Translations under genes and position numbers: made by a program
The notes under the pieces: generated by a model
Told to the model about the DNA's origin: nothing
The model's input: only the letters and a program-made list of their open reading frames with translations
Database searches by the model: none
Shown here: piece by piece, positions 29,806-39,619 of the stretch
Position numbering within the stretch: position 1 is the stretch's first letter
Layout of the letters: the number at the start of each line of letters is the position of its first letter
Assembly: GCA_963752755.1 (NCBI GenBank)
Contig: CAVVZJ010000014.1
Coordinates: 372,001-436,000, forward strand
Reading direction: 5' to 3'
Origin: CAVVZJ01 sp963752755
GTDB taxonomy: Bacteria; Planctomycetota; Planctomycetia; Isosphaerales; Isosphaeraceae
DNA: 64,000 nucleotides

Positions 29806-29825
29806 CACAGCCGGGGGCGGCTGTG
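29806..29825. repeat. Short hairpin shared with the repeat at 7777
   Basis: CACAGCC (29806-29812) pairs with GGCTGTG (29819-29825) around GGGGGC. The sequence from 29807 on matches 7826-7849 at 23 of 24 bases, including the flank CCACA. The shared inner hairpin suggests a mobile or copied module independent of the outer arms. Confidence 0.55.
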
Positions 29826-30092
29826 CCACAAGAACTGTGGGCCAGGAGCGTCCTGAGCAAAAGAGGGAGTCCGCGGAGAACCGGCGTGTCGGGCCGGCGC
29901 CTCCGGGATCGGGGCCCGAGAGCCCGCCCGGAGGGCCGGCAGCCTCGACCATCGATGCCACCCCGACGAACCGCATCTCCGGTTTAATTCGACGTCGCCT
30001 CAAGACCGATTCCTGGCACACCGATTCAAGGGAGGGAGAAAGCCGAAGGCCGAGGGCGAGGGAGCCGGATCATGCCGGGGGAATGAGCGTCG

Positions 30093-32828
30093 ATGGATAG
30101 GTCGATCGAAAACATCTGGCGATCGGTGCTGCTGGTACTCCTCGGGGCCTGCTTGTTCGTCACTTATCAGGAGTGGCGAACGGTGCCCGAGGATCTGGGC
30201 GGCGAGGTCGCGGCCGGGACCGGGCCCGAGAGCGCCACAGAATCGGCCTCGACGACCGGGGCGCCCGCCATCGAACCGTCCACCGAGGCCCAGCGGGCGA
30301 CGGTTCCGGCGACGCGGGATCGGGCGGTGCTTCGCGTCAGTGACGCCGTCGTGCAGGCACCCGTCGAGACCCCGGCCGAGACCGCGGAGCCGGAGGTTCC
30401 GATCACGATGCCAACACCGATCGAGGCGCCGGCCCAGGAAATGGAGTTGCCCGAGCTAACGCCGTTCCTACCGCAGGGGAACTCTCCGTTCTTCCAGCCG
30501 AATCTGCCGGCCCCGGCGGGTGTGAACGTGGCCCCGCTGGCGCCGCCGTTCATCCTGCCGGAAACGTTGCCGAAGGTGGCAGGTCGGGTTTCGCTGCGGA
30601 TCGAGGACCAGGAGATCCGCAAGGCCCTGGAACTGCTGGGCACGCAGGCGAACGTCAACATCGTCGTCTCGCCGACGGTCAGCGGCACGATCAGCGTGAA
30701 CCTGGAGGATGTCTCGTTCGGGCAGGCGCTGGAGGTCTTGCTCAAGCTGGGCCGGCTGGGGGCGAAGTACGAAGGGGATGTGATCTACGTCTATACCGCC
30801 GAGGAGCTGACGGCGATCGAGGCGGGGGCGAATCTGCCGGTAATCCGGGTCTATCATCTGAATTACATCCGGGCGATCGACCTGGCCATGATGATCCGGC
30901 CGTTCTTGAGCCCGCCGCCGATCGGCTCGTTCTCGATGACGCCGATGAGCGGCCAGGGCCTGGGCTCAAGCTCGGCCGCGGGACTCTCGAGCGGGGGCGC
31001 CGGAGGAATGGCCGGGGGCGGGATGGGCGGCGGGGGCGGTGCCGCCTCGGCCGCGGGGGCGGGCACCGGGGCCGGGGGTGGCGGGATGAACTCCGGCACG
31101 TTCGTCTCGGCGGGCGGGTCGGTCGGGGGCGCCAGCAGCGGGGGCAACTCGCTCTCGACGAGCGACATGCTCATCGTCCGCGACCTTCCGGAGAAGCTTC
31201 AGGCGATCGACGACATCGTCGCCCGGCTCGACGTCCAGCCGCTTCAGGTGCTGATCGAGGCGGTGATCCTCCAGGTGGACCTGACCGACAACCAGGAGCT
31301 CGGGGTGAACTTCTCGGTGATCGACAACCTCGAACGGCTGGCGCTGGTGACCGGCAGTGCCGCGGCGATCAACGCGGCGGCGGGTTTCACGCCGGCCTCG
31401 GTGCTGTCCACCGCGGCGCCGAGCGGTACGGCCGCCGCGGTCCGCGCCGGCACGCTCGCCGCCGGTTACGCCCTCTCGCCCGACGCGGGCGTCCGGTTCG
31501 GGTTCATCTCGGACAACGTCAGCGGGTTCGTCAAGGCGCTGGAGACCTTGACCAAGGTCAACGTGCTGGCCAGCCCGCGGATCCTCGTGCTGAACAAGCA
31601 GCTCGCCGAGATCCAGCTCGGCCGACGGCTCGGCTACCGCAACACGGTGACGAACCTGACCAGCTCGCTGCAAACGGTCCAGTTCCTCAGCGTCGGTACG
31701 CTGCTGAGCCTGCGGCCTTACGTCTCATCCGACGGCATGATCCGGCTGGAGATCCACCCGGAGAAGAGCAGCGGCGTGATCGACCCGACGACCGGCGTAC
31801 CGCAGACGAACACGAGCGAGCTGACGACCAACATCCTCGTGGCCGACGGCACCACGATCGTCCTCGGCGGCCTGATGGACAACTCCGATCAGGTGGTCGA
31901 GAACGGGGTGCTCGGCCTGTCGCGGCTGCCGATCATCGGCCCCTTGTTCCGCAACCGGGCGACGACAACGACGAAGACCGAGCTGATCGTGCTCCTGACG
32001 CCTCGGATTCTCAACCGCCACGGCCTTCCTGGCCCGATGCCGGGCGTGGCGCCTCGGGGGCCGTCGGGGATTCCAAACTCGGGCCCGATGCCCGGCCCTT
32101 CGCTCCGGCCCACGCCGGGCCCGTTGTCGCCGGCGGCGAGTGTGGGCCCAGTCCCGGTCCCGGCTGCCCCGGGTCCGCCGGTCGTCAGTCCGCCACCCTT
32201 GCCCGAGAGCTGGCCCGTCCCGGCCCCGCTCGGCCCCGACGCCGGGCCGCTCAGCCGGACTCCGGCCCAGGATGCAAACCTCCAACCGACGGTCTTCCGC
32301 GAACCGGTCCCGATCGCCGTCAGCCGCCTCCGTCCCGACCCCGGGCCCCTGCCCTCCCGACCGGCCGCCCCGGCGGTCGCCGTCCCGGAGGTGTCGCACG
32401 GCTACCGGCCGGGCGATCTGACCCGCGCCGCAATCGAACGACTCGCCCGGCTCCGTCCCGGCTCGAACCCATCGCCAGGGCCTGGGCCCGTACCCGAACC
32501 CCTGACGCGAACCTCGGTGACGTTGACCGAACCGGCTCAAAGGTTCACCGGGACGCACGTCGTTCGCCGCGGTGAGGATCTCGGCCGCATCGCCCTGCGT
32601 TACTACGGCACCCCCGATCTCCGCGGCGCCCTCTGGGCCGCCAACCGCGACCGCGTGGCAAGCCCTGACGCCCTCACGCCCGGGACGACGCTGGTGATCC
32701 CCCGCCGCGAGTCACTCGACCGCGTCATCCTGGAGAACTTCCGCCCGACGCCCTCCCCCGACGCTCCCGAGCCCGCTCACGACACCCCACGACACGGCCT
32801 CCTGCGGTTCTTCCGACACCGCGACTGA
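30093..32828 (+). CDS. Secretin (GspD/PilQ type) with C-terminal LysM-like module
   Basis: This 911-residue outer-membrane channel subunit begins with one membrane helix (IENIWRSVLLVLLGACLFV), not a cleavable signal with lipobox. After a Pro/Glu-rich linker come an STN/N0-like domain (about 165-245, DQEIRKALELLGTQANVNIV), an N1-type domain, a long Gly/Ser loop (about 290-360), and the secretin domain with VNVLASPRILVLNKQLAEI, GTTIVLGGLMDNSD and TELIVLLTPRIL. A Pro-rich tail follows, then a LysM-like module (GTHVVRRGEDLGRIALRYYG, about 820-870), which would bind peptidoglycan. A C-terminal LysM is unusual, since LysM modules in secretin complexes are normally on partner proteins. It is the first gene of the pilus-like locus and is intact. 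Confidence 0.9.
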   Translation: MDRSIENIWRSVLLVLLGACLFVTYQEWRTVPEDLGGEVAAGTGPESATESASTTGAPAIEPSTEAQRATVPATRDRAVLRVSDAVVQAPVETPAETAEPEVPITMPTPIEAPAQEMELPELTPFLPQGNSPFFQPNLPAPAGVNVAPLAPPFILPETLPKVAGRVSLRIEDQEIRKALELLGTQANVNIVVSPTVSGTISVNLEDVSFGQALEVLLKLGRLGAKYEGDVIYVYTAEELTAIEAGANLPVIRVYHLNYIRAIDLAMMIRPFLSPPPIGSFSMTPMSGQGLGSSSAAGLSSGGAGGMAGGGMGGGGGAASAAGAGTGAGGGGMNSGTFVSAGGSVGGASSGGNSLSTSDMLIVRDLPEKLQAIDDIVARLDVQPLQVLIEAVILQVDLTDNQELGVNFSVIDNLERLALVTGSAAAINAAAGFTPASVLSTAAPSGTAAAVRAGTLAAGYALSPDAGVRFGFISDNVSGFVKALETLTKVNVLASPRILVLNKQLAEIQLGRRLGYRNTVTNLTSSLQTVQFLSVGTLLSLRPYVSSDGMIRLEIHPEKSSGVIDPTTGVPQTNTSELTTNILVADGTTIVLGGLMDNSDQVVENGVLGLSRLPIIGPLFRNRATTTTKTELIVLLTPRILNRHGLPGPMPGVAPRGPSGIPNSGPMPGPSLRPTPGPLSPAASVGPVPVPAAPGPPVVSPPPLPESWPVPAPLGPDAGPLSRTPAQDANLQPTVFREPVPIAVSRLRPDPGPLPSRPAAPAVAVPEVSHGYRPGDLTRAAIERLARLRPGSNPSPGPGPVPEPLTRTSVTLTEPAQRFTGTHVVRRGEDLGRIALRYYGTPDLRGALWAANRDRVASPDALTPGTTLVIPRRESLDRVILENFRPTPSPDAPEPAHDTPRHGLLRFFRHRD

Positions 32829-33211
32829 ATCCCCGATCACGACGACGACTCGGGCCCCTTCCCTCGACACGGTGAGAGCAAGATCCGGGGTCGCGCCGAT
32901 CCAGTGGCCGTACCTGACGCTGGCCACAGGCGTTGCGTCAAGTCGACACCCAATCCTCCATGGCTGCACTTCTGCCACGAAAAGGCAGAAACCGAGACCG
33001 GGTTTTGACAACCCATGCAATGAAACCTAGGCAGAGAGTGTTGGATGTGAGGGTTCATCGCCGGATGGCGGCCCAAGGGGAAGCGAGAGATTTCCAACGG
33101 ACCAGGTGCGTACCTGAGGTCCGGCCCTCCGGGTGTGTGGCCCGGGAAGAGTGGAGTCCTCGATGCGGATCGAGCTTCCCCCGCCGGCTTCGTGAAGCAG
33201 GAGCGAACAAC
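32829..33211. other. Spacer between the secretin and the first pseudopilin
   Basis: No gene is supported. The last 100 bp (from about 33117, GTCCGGCCCTCCGGGTGTGT) recur at about 33832 in front of the second pseudopilin, so the duplication includes upstream sequence. A ribosome-binding site, CAGGAGCG, precedes GTG 33212. Confidence 0.45.
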
Positions 33212-33667
33212 GTGAGTAGCCTCGTGATCTCCGCGAAGCCCCGACGTCGGGGCTTCACCCTGGTCGAACTGGCGGTGGTCGTCGTGATCATCGGCGTCCT
33301 GGCCGCCTTCGGCGTGCCCCGGTTCTTGCAGTCGGTCGAGCGGTCGAAGGCCTCCGAAGCCTTCGGCTACCTCAGCTCGGTGCGCTCGGCGCAGGAGCGT
33401 TATCTGGCCCGCCAGGGCACCTACGCCGACGACATCAGCAAGCTGGACATCCAGGCGCCGACGCCCAAGTACTTCACCGTCGGCACCCTCGGAGCCGGCA
33501 GTACCAGCGACCTCCAGGACTCGTGGACGTTGACCCTGACGCGATCGGGCTCGTCGGCCGGCTACGGTGCCTACACGGTGACGTTCACCGACCAGGGCTA
33601 CGACACGGCGAACAGCACGATCAGCAACGACATCAACCCGATCGCGACGACCAGCAGCAGCACTTGA
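33212..33667 (+). CDS. Type II/IV pseudopilin, first copy
   Basis: The 151-residue product starts at GTG 33212 (ribosome-binding site CAGGAG). It has the prepilin leader MSSLVISAKPRRRG, cleaved before FTLVELAVVVVIIGVLAAFG, with Glu5 of the mature protein in place. The hydrophobic helix and the soluble part (ERYLARQGTYADDISKLDIQ, TVGTLGAGSTSDLQDSWTLT) are like GspG/PilE-type pilins but without a Cys pair. Its near-identical copy lies 723 bp downstream. The gene is intact. Confidence 0.9.
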   Translation: MSSLVISAKPRRRGFTLVELAVVVVIIGVLAAFGVPRFLQSVERSKASEAFGYLSSVRSAQERYLARQGTYADDISKLDIQAPTPKYFTVGTLGAGSTSDLQDSWTLTLTRSGSSAGYGAYTVTFTDQGYDTANSTISNDINPIATTSSST

Positions 33668-33934
33668 TCGCGGCCTTGACGTGACCTGACCCCGTAGCGG
33701 GGCGACGCGTGATGGCAGGCGTGCGGAAGTCACCCCAGGCAGAACGTGTCTAGGATCGGCGAGGACCGAGTGCCGGCTCGGGTCGCATGGCGAGACGCTC
33801 AGGTCGTCTGGCCCGACGGAAATGCCTGAATGTCCGGCCGCCCCGGGTGTGTAGCCCGGGGCGAGACTCGACGCGAACGCGGCGGGTTCCGAGTCCTCGA
33901 GACAGCAGAACTTCGAAGGCAGGAGCGAGACAAC

Positions 33935-34391
33935 GTGAGCAGCACCCTGAACATCGCGAAGCCCCGACGTCGCGGCTTCACCCTGGTCGAACTGGCGGTG
34001 GTCGTCGTGATCATCGGCGTCCTGGCCGCCTTCGGCGTGCCCCGGTTCTTGCAGTCGGTCGAGCGGTCGAAGGCCTCCGAAGCCTTCGGCTACCTCAGCT
34101 CGGTGCGCTCGGCGCAGGAGCGTTATCTGGCCCGCCAGGGCACCTACGCCGACGACATCAGCAAGCTGGACATCCAGGCGCCGACGCCCAAGTACTTCAC
34201 CGTCGGCACGATTGCCGCCGGCACCTCGGGCGACCTCCAGGACTCGTGGACGTTGACCCTGACGCGGATCGGGCTCGTCGGCCGGTTACGGTGCCTACAC
34301 GGTGACGTTCACCGACCAGGGCTACGACTCGACGAACAGCACGATCAGCAACGACATCAACCCGATTGCGACGACCAGCAGCAGCACCTGA
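33935..34391 (+). CDS. Type II/IV pseudopilin, second copy, frameshifted
   Basis: GTG 33935 opens MSSTLNIAKPRRRG then FTLVELAVVVVIIGVLAAFG. The sequence follows the first copy closely until 34266, where one extra G (CGCGGATC instead of CGCGATC) changes the frame. With the extra G removed it reads to TGA 34389 and ends TTSSST as copy 1 does. The divergent stretch TIAAGTSGD (TLGAGSTSD in copy 1) shows the copies are not identical throughout. The indel may be an assembly error or real inactivation of the duplicate. Confidence 0.8.
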
Positions 34392-34542
34392 TCGCGGCCT
34401 TGACGTGACCTGAGGTGAGGTGAGGTGATCCGACGTGGGGCCAGGTCGCCGAAGTGGACGACGGCCCCGCAGAGCCCAAGGCCCGCCGCCCGATTCCGGG
34501 GGGCGGGCCTCGCCGCTGAGGCGGTCCCCGTGGAGAGGCCCC

Positions 34543-36087
34543 GTGAGCGGTAACTTGAAACACTGGCTCGTCCGGCTGCCCCATCGGCGAGTCATCGGCC
34601 TGCAGGTGGGAGACCACGAGGTCGTGCGAACGCAGGTCGCCCTGACGGCCATCGGCCCGGTCGCGCTGGAGCGGAGGGCGGTGGCGATCGGGCCGGAAGG
34701 TCCGGCAGAGGCGGTCAAGGAAGCGATCGGACCACCGGAGTCGCGTGGGTCCTGGCGCGACGGCGCCGGTGGCCGTCGGACTGCCGGCCGTCGCCGTCTT
34801 CTTCGGTTCGCGAAACGGCGGCTCGGAGGGGCCCGACGTCACGGCGGCGATGCGGTTGGGCGAGGTGCTGGACACGACGGCCGTGGCGATCGAGGAACTG
34901 GAGATCGACGCGGTGCCGACGCCAACGCCGGGGCGTCCCGGCTGGGCGGTGGCGGCCTGCCGGCGCTCGTACCTCTCGGCGATCCTCCAGGCCTTGGCCG
35001 AGTGCGGGGTGCGACCCTGGCGGGTCGAGCCGTCGCCCTGTGCCCTGCTTCGCTCCGCGGCGTTGCAGGCCAAGGCGCCGCGGCCGGCGCGGTTGGTGGC
35101 ACGGATCTTCGTCGGACTTCGCGAAGGGTTGATGATCCTTGAGACTCACGGCTTCCCGCTGGCCTGGAAGGTCTTCGAACTGGGCTCCGACGAGCCGTTG
35201 CAGGCGATAATCGCCCAGTACCGGATGCTCACTGCGATCGCGCTTCAGCGCGGCCTGGGCGAGCCCGAGGCGTTGGTCCTTCACGGCCGCTCGGCCCCGG
35301 CCAACCTGGCCGAGTCGCCGCACTGGCGGCAGGCGACCGGCGAGGCGATGGTCCCCGTACGGCACTTCGACACTCCGGGGCTGGAGCCCGAGTCCTTCGG
35401 TATCGGGCTGGCGTTGGGGGCCCTCGACCCACGTCCCGCCCTGAATCTCGCCCGCGCCGTGAGGCCGCCGACACCGGTTCTCGCCCTGATCCCGTGGGGT
35501 CAAGTCGCCGCGCAGGTGGCGATGCTCACCGGGGCCACGCTGCTGCTCCAGGAGCAACTGAACCACGCCAGCCAACGACTCACGACGATCCAGATCGAGC
35601 GGGCGTCGCTCGCCTGGGCCGAGAAGAAGAGCCTGGGCGACCTTCAGACCGAGCGGAAAGACCTGAGCGGTCGGATCGAGGCACTCGGCCAGTTCCTCGG
35701 CGACCGGATCGCCTGGTCATCCTGCCTGGACGAGGTCGCCGAGCAGTCTGCCACGCGAGATGATCGTGACATCGATCGAGGGCCGCTCGGAGTACAAGGC
35801 GAAGAAGTCGGCCAAGGTCAATCGGTCGCTCTCGGTCTCGTTCGTGGCCCCGATCCGCGAGAGCGTGTCGGTGCCCCCCGAGATCGGCGGCCTGCTCGAC
35901 GCGCTCCGTGCCGGTCCGGTTCTGAAGCGCGACCTTCCGACGATCGAGATCGCCAGCCTGCGCTGGAACCAGGCCGGTCAAGAGAAGACCCCGATGGCCA
36001 ACTTCACCGTCCTTTGCTCGCCCGCCGCCGAGACCAAGGCCCGCGGGCCCGGCCTCCAAGGCGGCAGCGAAAGTGGCCCCGAAGTAA
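34543..36087 (+). CDS. PilM-PilN-like fused pilus assembly protein, frameshifted
   Basis: GTG 34543 (ribosome-binding site GGAGAGG, 34532) begins MSGNLKHWLVRLPHRRVIGL. The first 280 residues look like a degenerate actin-fold PilM (GLQVGDHEVVRTQV, VAACRRSYLSAILQALAECG, SFGIGLALGALDPRPALNLA). Then follows a hydrophobic segment (VAAQVAMLTGATLLLQEQL), a coiled coil (ERASLAWAEKKSLGDLQTER) and a small domain (MIVTSIEGRSEYKAKKSA), as in PilN/GspL. In most bacteria PilM and PilN are separate genes. Frame changes lie near 34750, 35755 and 36040; the Lys/Ala-rich tail ends at TAA 36085. It probably forms the inner-membrane platform with the PilO-like protein next door. Confidence 0.68.
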
Positions 36088-36104
36088 GTCGAGCCGACGA
36101 GGCG

Positions 36105-36111
36105 AAGGAGG
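36105..36111 (+). promoter_or_regulatory. Strong ribosome-binding site of the PilO-like gene
   Basis: AAGGAGG at 36105-36111 lies 5 bp before ATG 36117, the best such site in the locus; it fixes the start of the PilO-like gene. Confidence 0.75.
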
Positions 36112-36116
36112 TTCCG

Positions 36117-36673
36117 ATGAACGCGACGAGTCCGGCGTCGCCAACAACGCCAAGCACCACACCGGAAAAGTTCTCTGGCCAGCCTGCGACGGCGTGCTGG
36201 AGAACCCGCTCCAGCTCCGCCTGGCCGTCATGAGTGCGATTGCTGGCCGTCTGGTACTTCGCCCTCTACACACCCTTGACCGCGCAGATCGACGAGTCCA
36301 CGAAGCAGCTCGACCAGGAGCGTCGGCGGCTCGGCCTGGCCAAGCAGATCGAGCAGCTCCGGGACGAGGCAGGCCGCGTCAAGGGGCGTCTGTCCGAGGG
36401 CGGCGACCGCGACGCCCTGGCAGGCACCTGATGCAGAGCGTCCACGGCCTGGGGCTTCGGCTCAAGAGCCTCGACCCGCGGCCGGTCTCCGACGTCGGGC
36501 CGTACAAGGCCGCGACCTACTATCTCGTGGTGGAGGGTCCCTACGGCGAGGTCCAGGCGTTGCTCCGACGATTGGAGACGTCGCCGCGGTTGCTCCGCCT
36601 CGACCTGATCCGGCTCGGCTCGAAGGCCATGCTGAGGGTGGGGCGGGCGAAACCGAAGAAGTGGTCGAGATGA
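36117..36673 (+). CDS. PilO-like pilus assembly protein, frameshifted
   Basis: The N-terminal Ser/Thr/Pro-rich stretch (MNATSPASPTTPSTTP) is followed by one membrane helix (LAVWYFALYTPLTAQ), a coiled coil (DESTKQLDQERRRLGLAKQI) and the ferredoxin-like fold of PilO (AATYYLVVEGPYGEVQALLR, SPRLLRLDLIRL). Frame changes near 36180, 36235 and 36430 break it. It follows the PilM-PilN-like gene by 29 bp and precedes the PilP-like gene by 31 bp, as in pilM-N-O-P operons. Confidence 0.72.
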
Positions 36674-36704
36674 AACTCACCGATCATGGGGATCATCGGC
36701 TGAC

Positions 36705-37446
36705 ATGGTTGATATCCGATTAAAATTCGGTCTTCTCGCGGGTCTTCGCCCTGGTGGTCGGGTACTTCACGTGGCCGTACTGGGACCCACCGCCACCGGG
36801 CAGCGAGGCGGAGGTGAAGCTGCCCATGCTGGAGGCCCGCTGGCTCGCCGCCAAGCCGGCCGGGCGGCCGGCCGTAACCCGTTCGCCCGGGCGAACACGC
36901 GGGAGACTGCCAAGTCGGCGGTCTCTGCGGCGGAGAAAAGCCAGATCGACAAGGCCATCACGAGGCCGGCGAGAGGCCGGGCGACGGGGGAGCGCCCCGC
37001 CGCCGACGCCCGAGCTTGAGCTGGGGGCCGTCTTGATCCACGGCGAGCATCGGGCCGCGATCCTCAACGGACGGGTCTATCGGCCGGGCGAGACCCTCAA
37101 GCTCGACGGACCGAACCGGGGCCGCTGGGCCCTGGACCGCGTGGCGTCCGACGGCGTGGTCGTGGACGAGGTTTCCGGTCCCCGGACCCTCAAGGTCCCT
37201 TCCGCAAGCGCGACGCGTCCAAGGCGGCGAAGAAGGCCCGCCCGAAGACCGGCGGCCGGTCACGCGTCGACGCTCGGGATCGCGGAGGCCGAGGCGCTGC
37301 GGCCCGGGCGCCCTGGCGCAACTCGCGGCGAGTCGGGAGGCGACGTGGGAGTCGCCTATCGCAAGCTCTGGGAGATCTTCCTCGGCCTGGGCCACGGGGG
37401 TTCACCCCTGCCGGCCGGGGGCCCGCCGATGGGACCAGGGCGCTGA
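36705..37446 (+). CDS. PilP/GspC-like pilus protein, frameshifted
   Basis: ATG 36705 gives MVDIRLKFGLLAG, and after one shift near 36740 the helix continues as VFALVVGYFTWPYWDPP. A charged linker is followed by LGAVLIHGEHRAAILNGRVY and RPGETLKLDGPNRGRWALDR, the HR-domain-like beta module of PilP and GspC proteins that links the inner-membrane platform to the secretin. A Lys/Arg-rich tail follows; further frame changes near 36900 and 37200 make the C-terminus uncertain (a stop at 37444 is used). The position between PilO-like and GspF-like genes supports the call. Confidence 0.6.
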
Positions 37447-37467
37447 GGCGCCGGGGAGGTCGGGAAC

Positions 37468-38568
37468 ATGGGGATTGACGTCTGGTTCCTGGCACACGCC
37501 CGCGTGTCGTCCAAGCCGCACAAGAAGCTGAAGATGGACGACACGATGACCTTCTTCCACCAGCTCGCCACGCTGGTGGACGCGGGCACGCCGCTGCTCC
37601 AGGCGTTGCAGATCGCCGGGTCGCAGTCGGAGAGCCTGGCGCTTGCGGCAGGTCCTGAGTCGAGATCGCCCACAAGGTCTCGGCCGGGAGCACCTTCAAC
37701 GCCGGCCGCCGCGGGCTACCCGAAGATCTTCGAGCACGCCTGGGTCGAGGTGATCCGCACGGGCGAGGTCACGGGCAAGATGGCGCACGTTCTGAAGGAG
37801 CTAAGCCGGCAGGTGCGCGAGTCTCGCGAGACGAAGCGGAAGATCAAGGGGGCCTTGATGTACCCCTGCATCATGCTGATCGTCGCGACCCTGGCGATCA
37901 CGGCAATGCTCATGTTCGTGGTGCCGACATTCGACCGGATGTTCAAGGACATGGGCGCCGAGCTGCCGGCGATCACGCAGTTCGTCGTCAATGCCTCGGG
38001 GTTCATCGTGACCAACGGGCCTTACATCGGAGCGGCGATCGCGGCCCTGGCCTTCGGCGCGAGGGCGTATCTGCGCACCGAGACGGGCCGGTACTGGTTC
38101 ACGACGGTGATGCATCGCCTTGCCGACATTCGGTGACATGGTCGTGCAGTCGATGATGTACCACTTCGCCTCGAACCTGGCACTGTTGCTCAAGAGCGGC
38201 GTGCCGATGCTGGAGACGCTCGACACACTTCGGCGGGATCTTCGGACGGAACCCGATTTATCGCGACGCCCTGGCCACGGGCGCGGTCGCGGGTCGCCGC
38301 CGGGCAGCCGCTGGCCATCTCGATCGAGGAGACCGGGCTGTTCACCTCGATGATCGTGAGCATGGCCCGGATCGGCGAGGAGTCGGGCCAGCTCGCGACG
38401 GTGATGGAGCAGATCGCACCCTACTACAAGGAAAAGATGGAATCCATGATTGCCAAGGTTTCAAAGATGCTGGAGCCGATCATTATCGTCGGCATGGGCT
38501 CGGCGGTCGCCGTAATGATGCTGTCGATCTATTTGCCGATGTTTGAAATGTCGGGGAAGGTCAAGTGA
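37468..38568 (+). CDS. GspF/PilC inner-membrane platform protein, frameshifted
   Basis: ATG 37468 opens a GspF-type protein: FHQLATLVDAGTPLLQALQI, GYPKIFEHAWVEVIRTGEVT, ALMYPCIMLIVATLAITAML, ASNLALLLKSGVPMLETLDT and ARIGEESGQLATVMEQIAPY with the final helix EPIIIVGMGSAVAVMMLSIY. Two F domains of about 100 residues are visible, each followed by a membrane segment. Frame changes lie near 37655, 38130 and 38260. Its stop overlaps the next start (GTGA at 38565), so the following pseudopilin is translationally coupled. Confidence 0.88.
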
Positions 38569-39063
38569 ACCTGTTCCGAGCGCGACGGGGATTCACGCTG
38601 GTCGAGGTGATGGTCGTGCTGACGATGATCGGCATCCTGACGGCGATCTGCGCCTGGACGTTCCCCCGCGCCGTCGAGCAGTCGCGGGCCGACCTGGCCG
38701 CCGCCAACCTCCGGACGATCTGGGCGGCGCAGCGGTTCTACCGGCTGAAGAACGGGGTCTATGCCGGCAGCATCGACCTGCTCCGCCAGGAGGATCTGAT
38801 CGATTCGGCCGTCCTCTCGCCTTCCGACCCGGCCGACGACGATCGCCCAGTATCAGCCGAGTTATCTGTACGATATCACGTCGTCAGACCTAAACATCTT
38901 CGCCGCCTCGGCCGATTCGCAATTCCAGCGTGATCGTCGACGGGGGAGGAGACTCTTGAGCCTCGACGAGTCGGGGATTGTCTCGGGTTCGATCCGATTG
39001 CGAAACATGCCGGCCGACCGGCCCTCGATCACTCCCGGACGGATCTTCACCGCAGCCGATTGA
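38565..39063 (+). CDS. Pseudopilin 3, frameshifted
   Basis: GTG 38565 overlaps the GspF stop. The prepilin motif is RRGFTLVEVMVVLTMIGILT, with Glu5 present. The soluble part, AAQRFYRLKNGVYAGSIDLL, matches GspG/GspH-type pseudopilins. A shift near 38845 moves the frame to QYQPSYLYDITSSDLN and on to TGA 39061. Two further compensating changes near 38935-38960 are possible. Confidence 0.78.
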
Positions 39064-39076
39064 TGCGGAGGTCGCC

Positions 39077-39600
39077 ATGACAAACCATTGTTCGCGAGGC
39101 ACTCACGCCGCCGCGCCGGCTTTACCTACCTGGAACTCCAGATCGCCTTTGCGATCCTCGGGATCACGATGGCGGGACTCTGTCCGATCATCGTGGCCCA
39201 GGTGCGACTGACCACACGGATCGAGCAGTGCGTCTATTGCCTCGTCCCGAACGAGGCGGCCCGCACCGACCAGTCCGACCGGACGGTCCTCAGCTTGCCG
39301 GCCGATGGTGCCGCCTCGGCCGGTGGACGATGGTCGCGTCGGCTCGGTTATTCGCGGAGCGCGATCCGGCTGGAAACGGCCGACCTCTCGCGTGGGCTCG
39401 GCCTGGAGCTGGTCGCCCCGGACGGTTCGGACTGGCTGCTCCGGCTCGATCCCTCCGTCTCGGCCTCGCCCACCTGGACGGACCTGTCCACCGGCCTCTT
39501 TGCGTCACCGAGCACACTCGCCGAGGTACCGGCGACGAGCACGGTCGAGATCGAGTTAATCACGACGGACCCGGCCCAGTTCACCGTCCTGAAGCCCTGA
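39077..39600 (+). CDS. Pseudopilin-like protein with atypical cleavage motif, frameshifted
   Basis: The start is ATG 39077, preceded by CGGAGG (39066-39071). After a frame change within the leader, the sequence runs LFARHSRRRAGFTYLELQIA, with a Tyr in place of the usual hydrophobic residue at mature position 3 and Glu5 kept, followed by FAILGITMAGLCPIIVAQ. The rest (170 residues) has a GspI/GspJ-like beta-rich profile. TTG 39088 is the alternative start without a frameshift. It is in line with the flanking pseudopilins. Confidence 0.65.
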
Positions 39601-39619
39601 CCCCTGGAATCGCAACCTC

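Larger units (their letters stand above)
29386..30092. other. Repeat-bearing spacer upstream of the secretin gene
   Basis: No gene is supported in these 700 bp. The region holds the long palindrome at 29678-29759 and the hairpin at 29806-29825, listed separately. The secretin start at 30093 is preceded by GGGGGAATGAGCG, a moderate ribosome-binding site. No strong promoter was seen. Confidence 0.45.
33118..34413 (+). repeat. Tandem duplication of a pseudopilin gene with its leader
   Basis: The segment of about 570 bp starting near 33118 is repeated starting near 33832, with the two start codons 723 bp apart. From 33237 to 33485 the two copies differ at only one base, and the 3' flank TGATCGCGGCCTTGACGTGA is shared. 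The junction between copies is in non-coding sequence. Confidence 0.85.

Noticed and set aside
33935..34391. Second pseudopilin as a genuine pseudogene
   Set aside because: One extra G is the only defect, and similar indels occur in essential genes in this window, so an assembly error is at least as likely.
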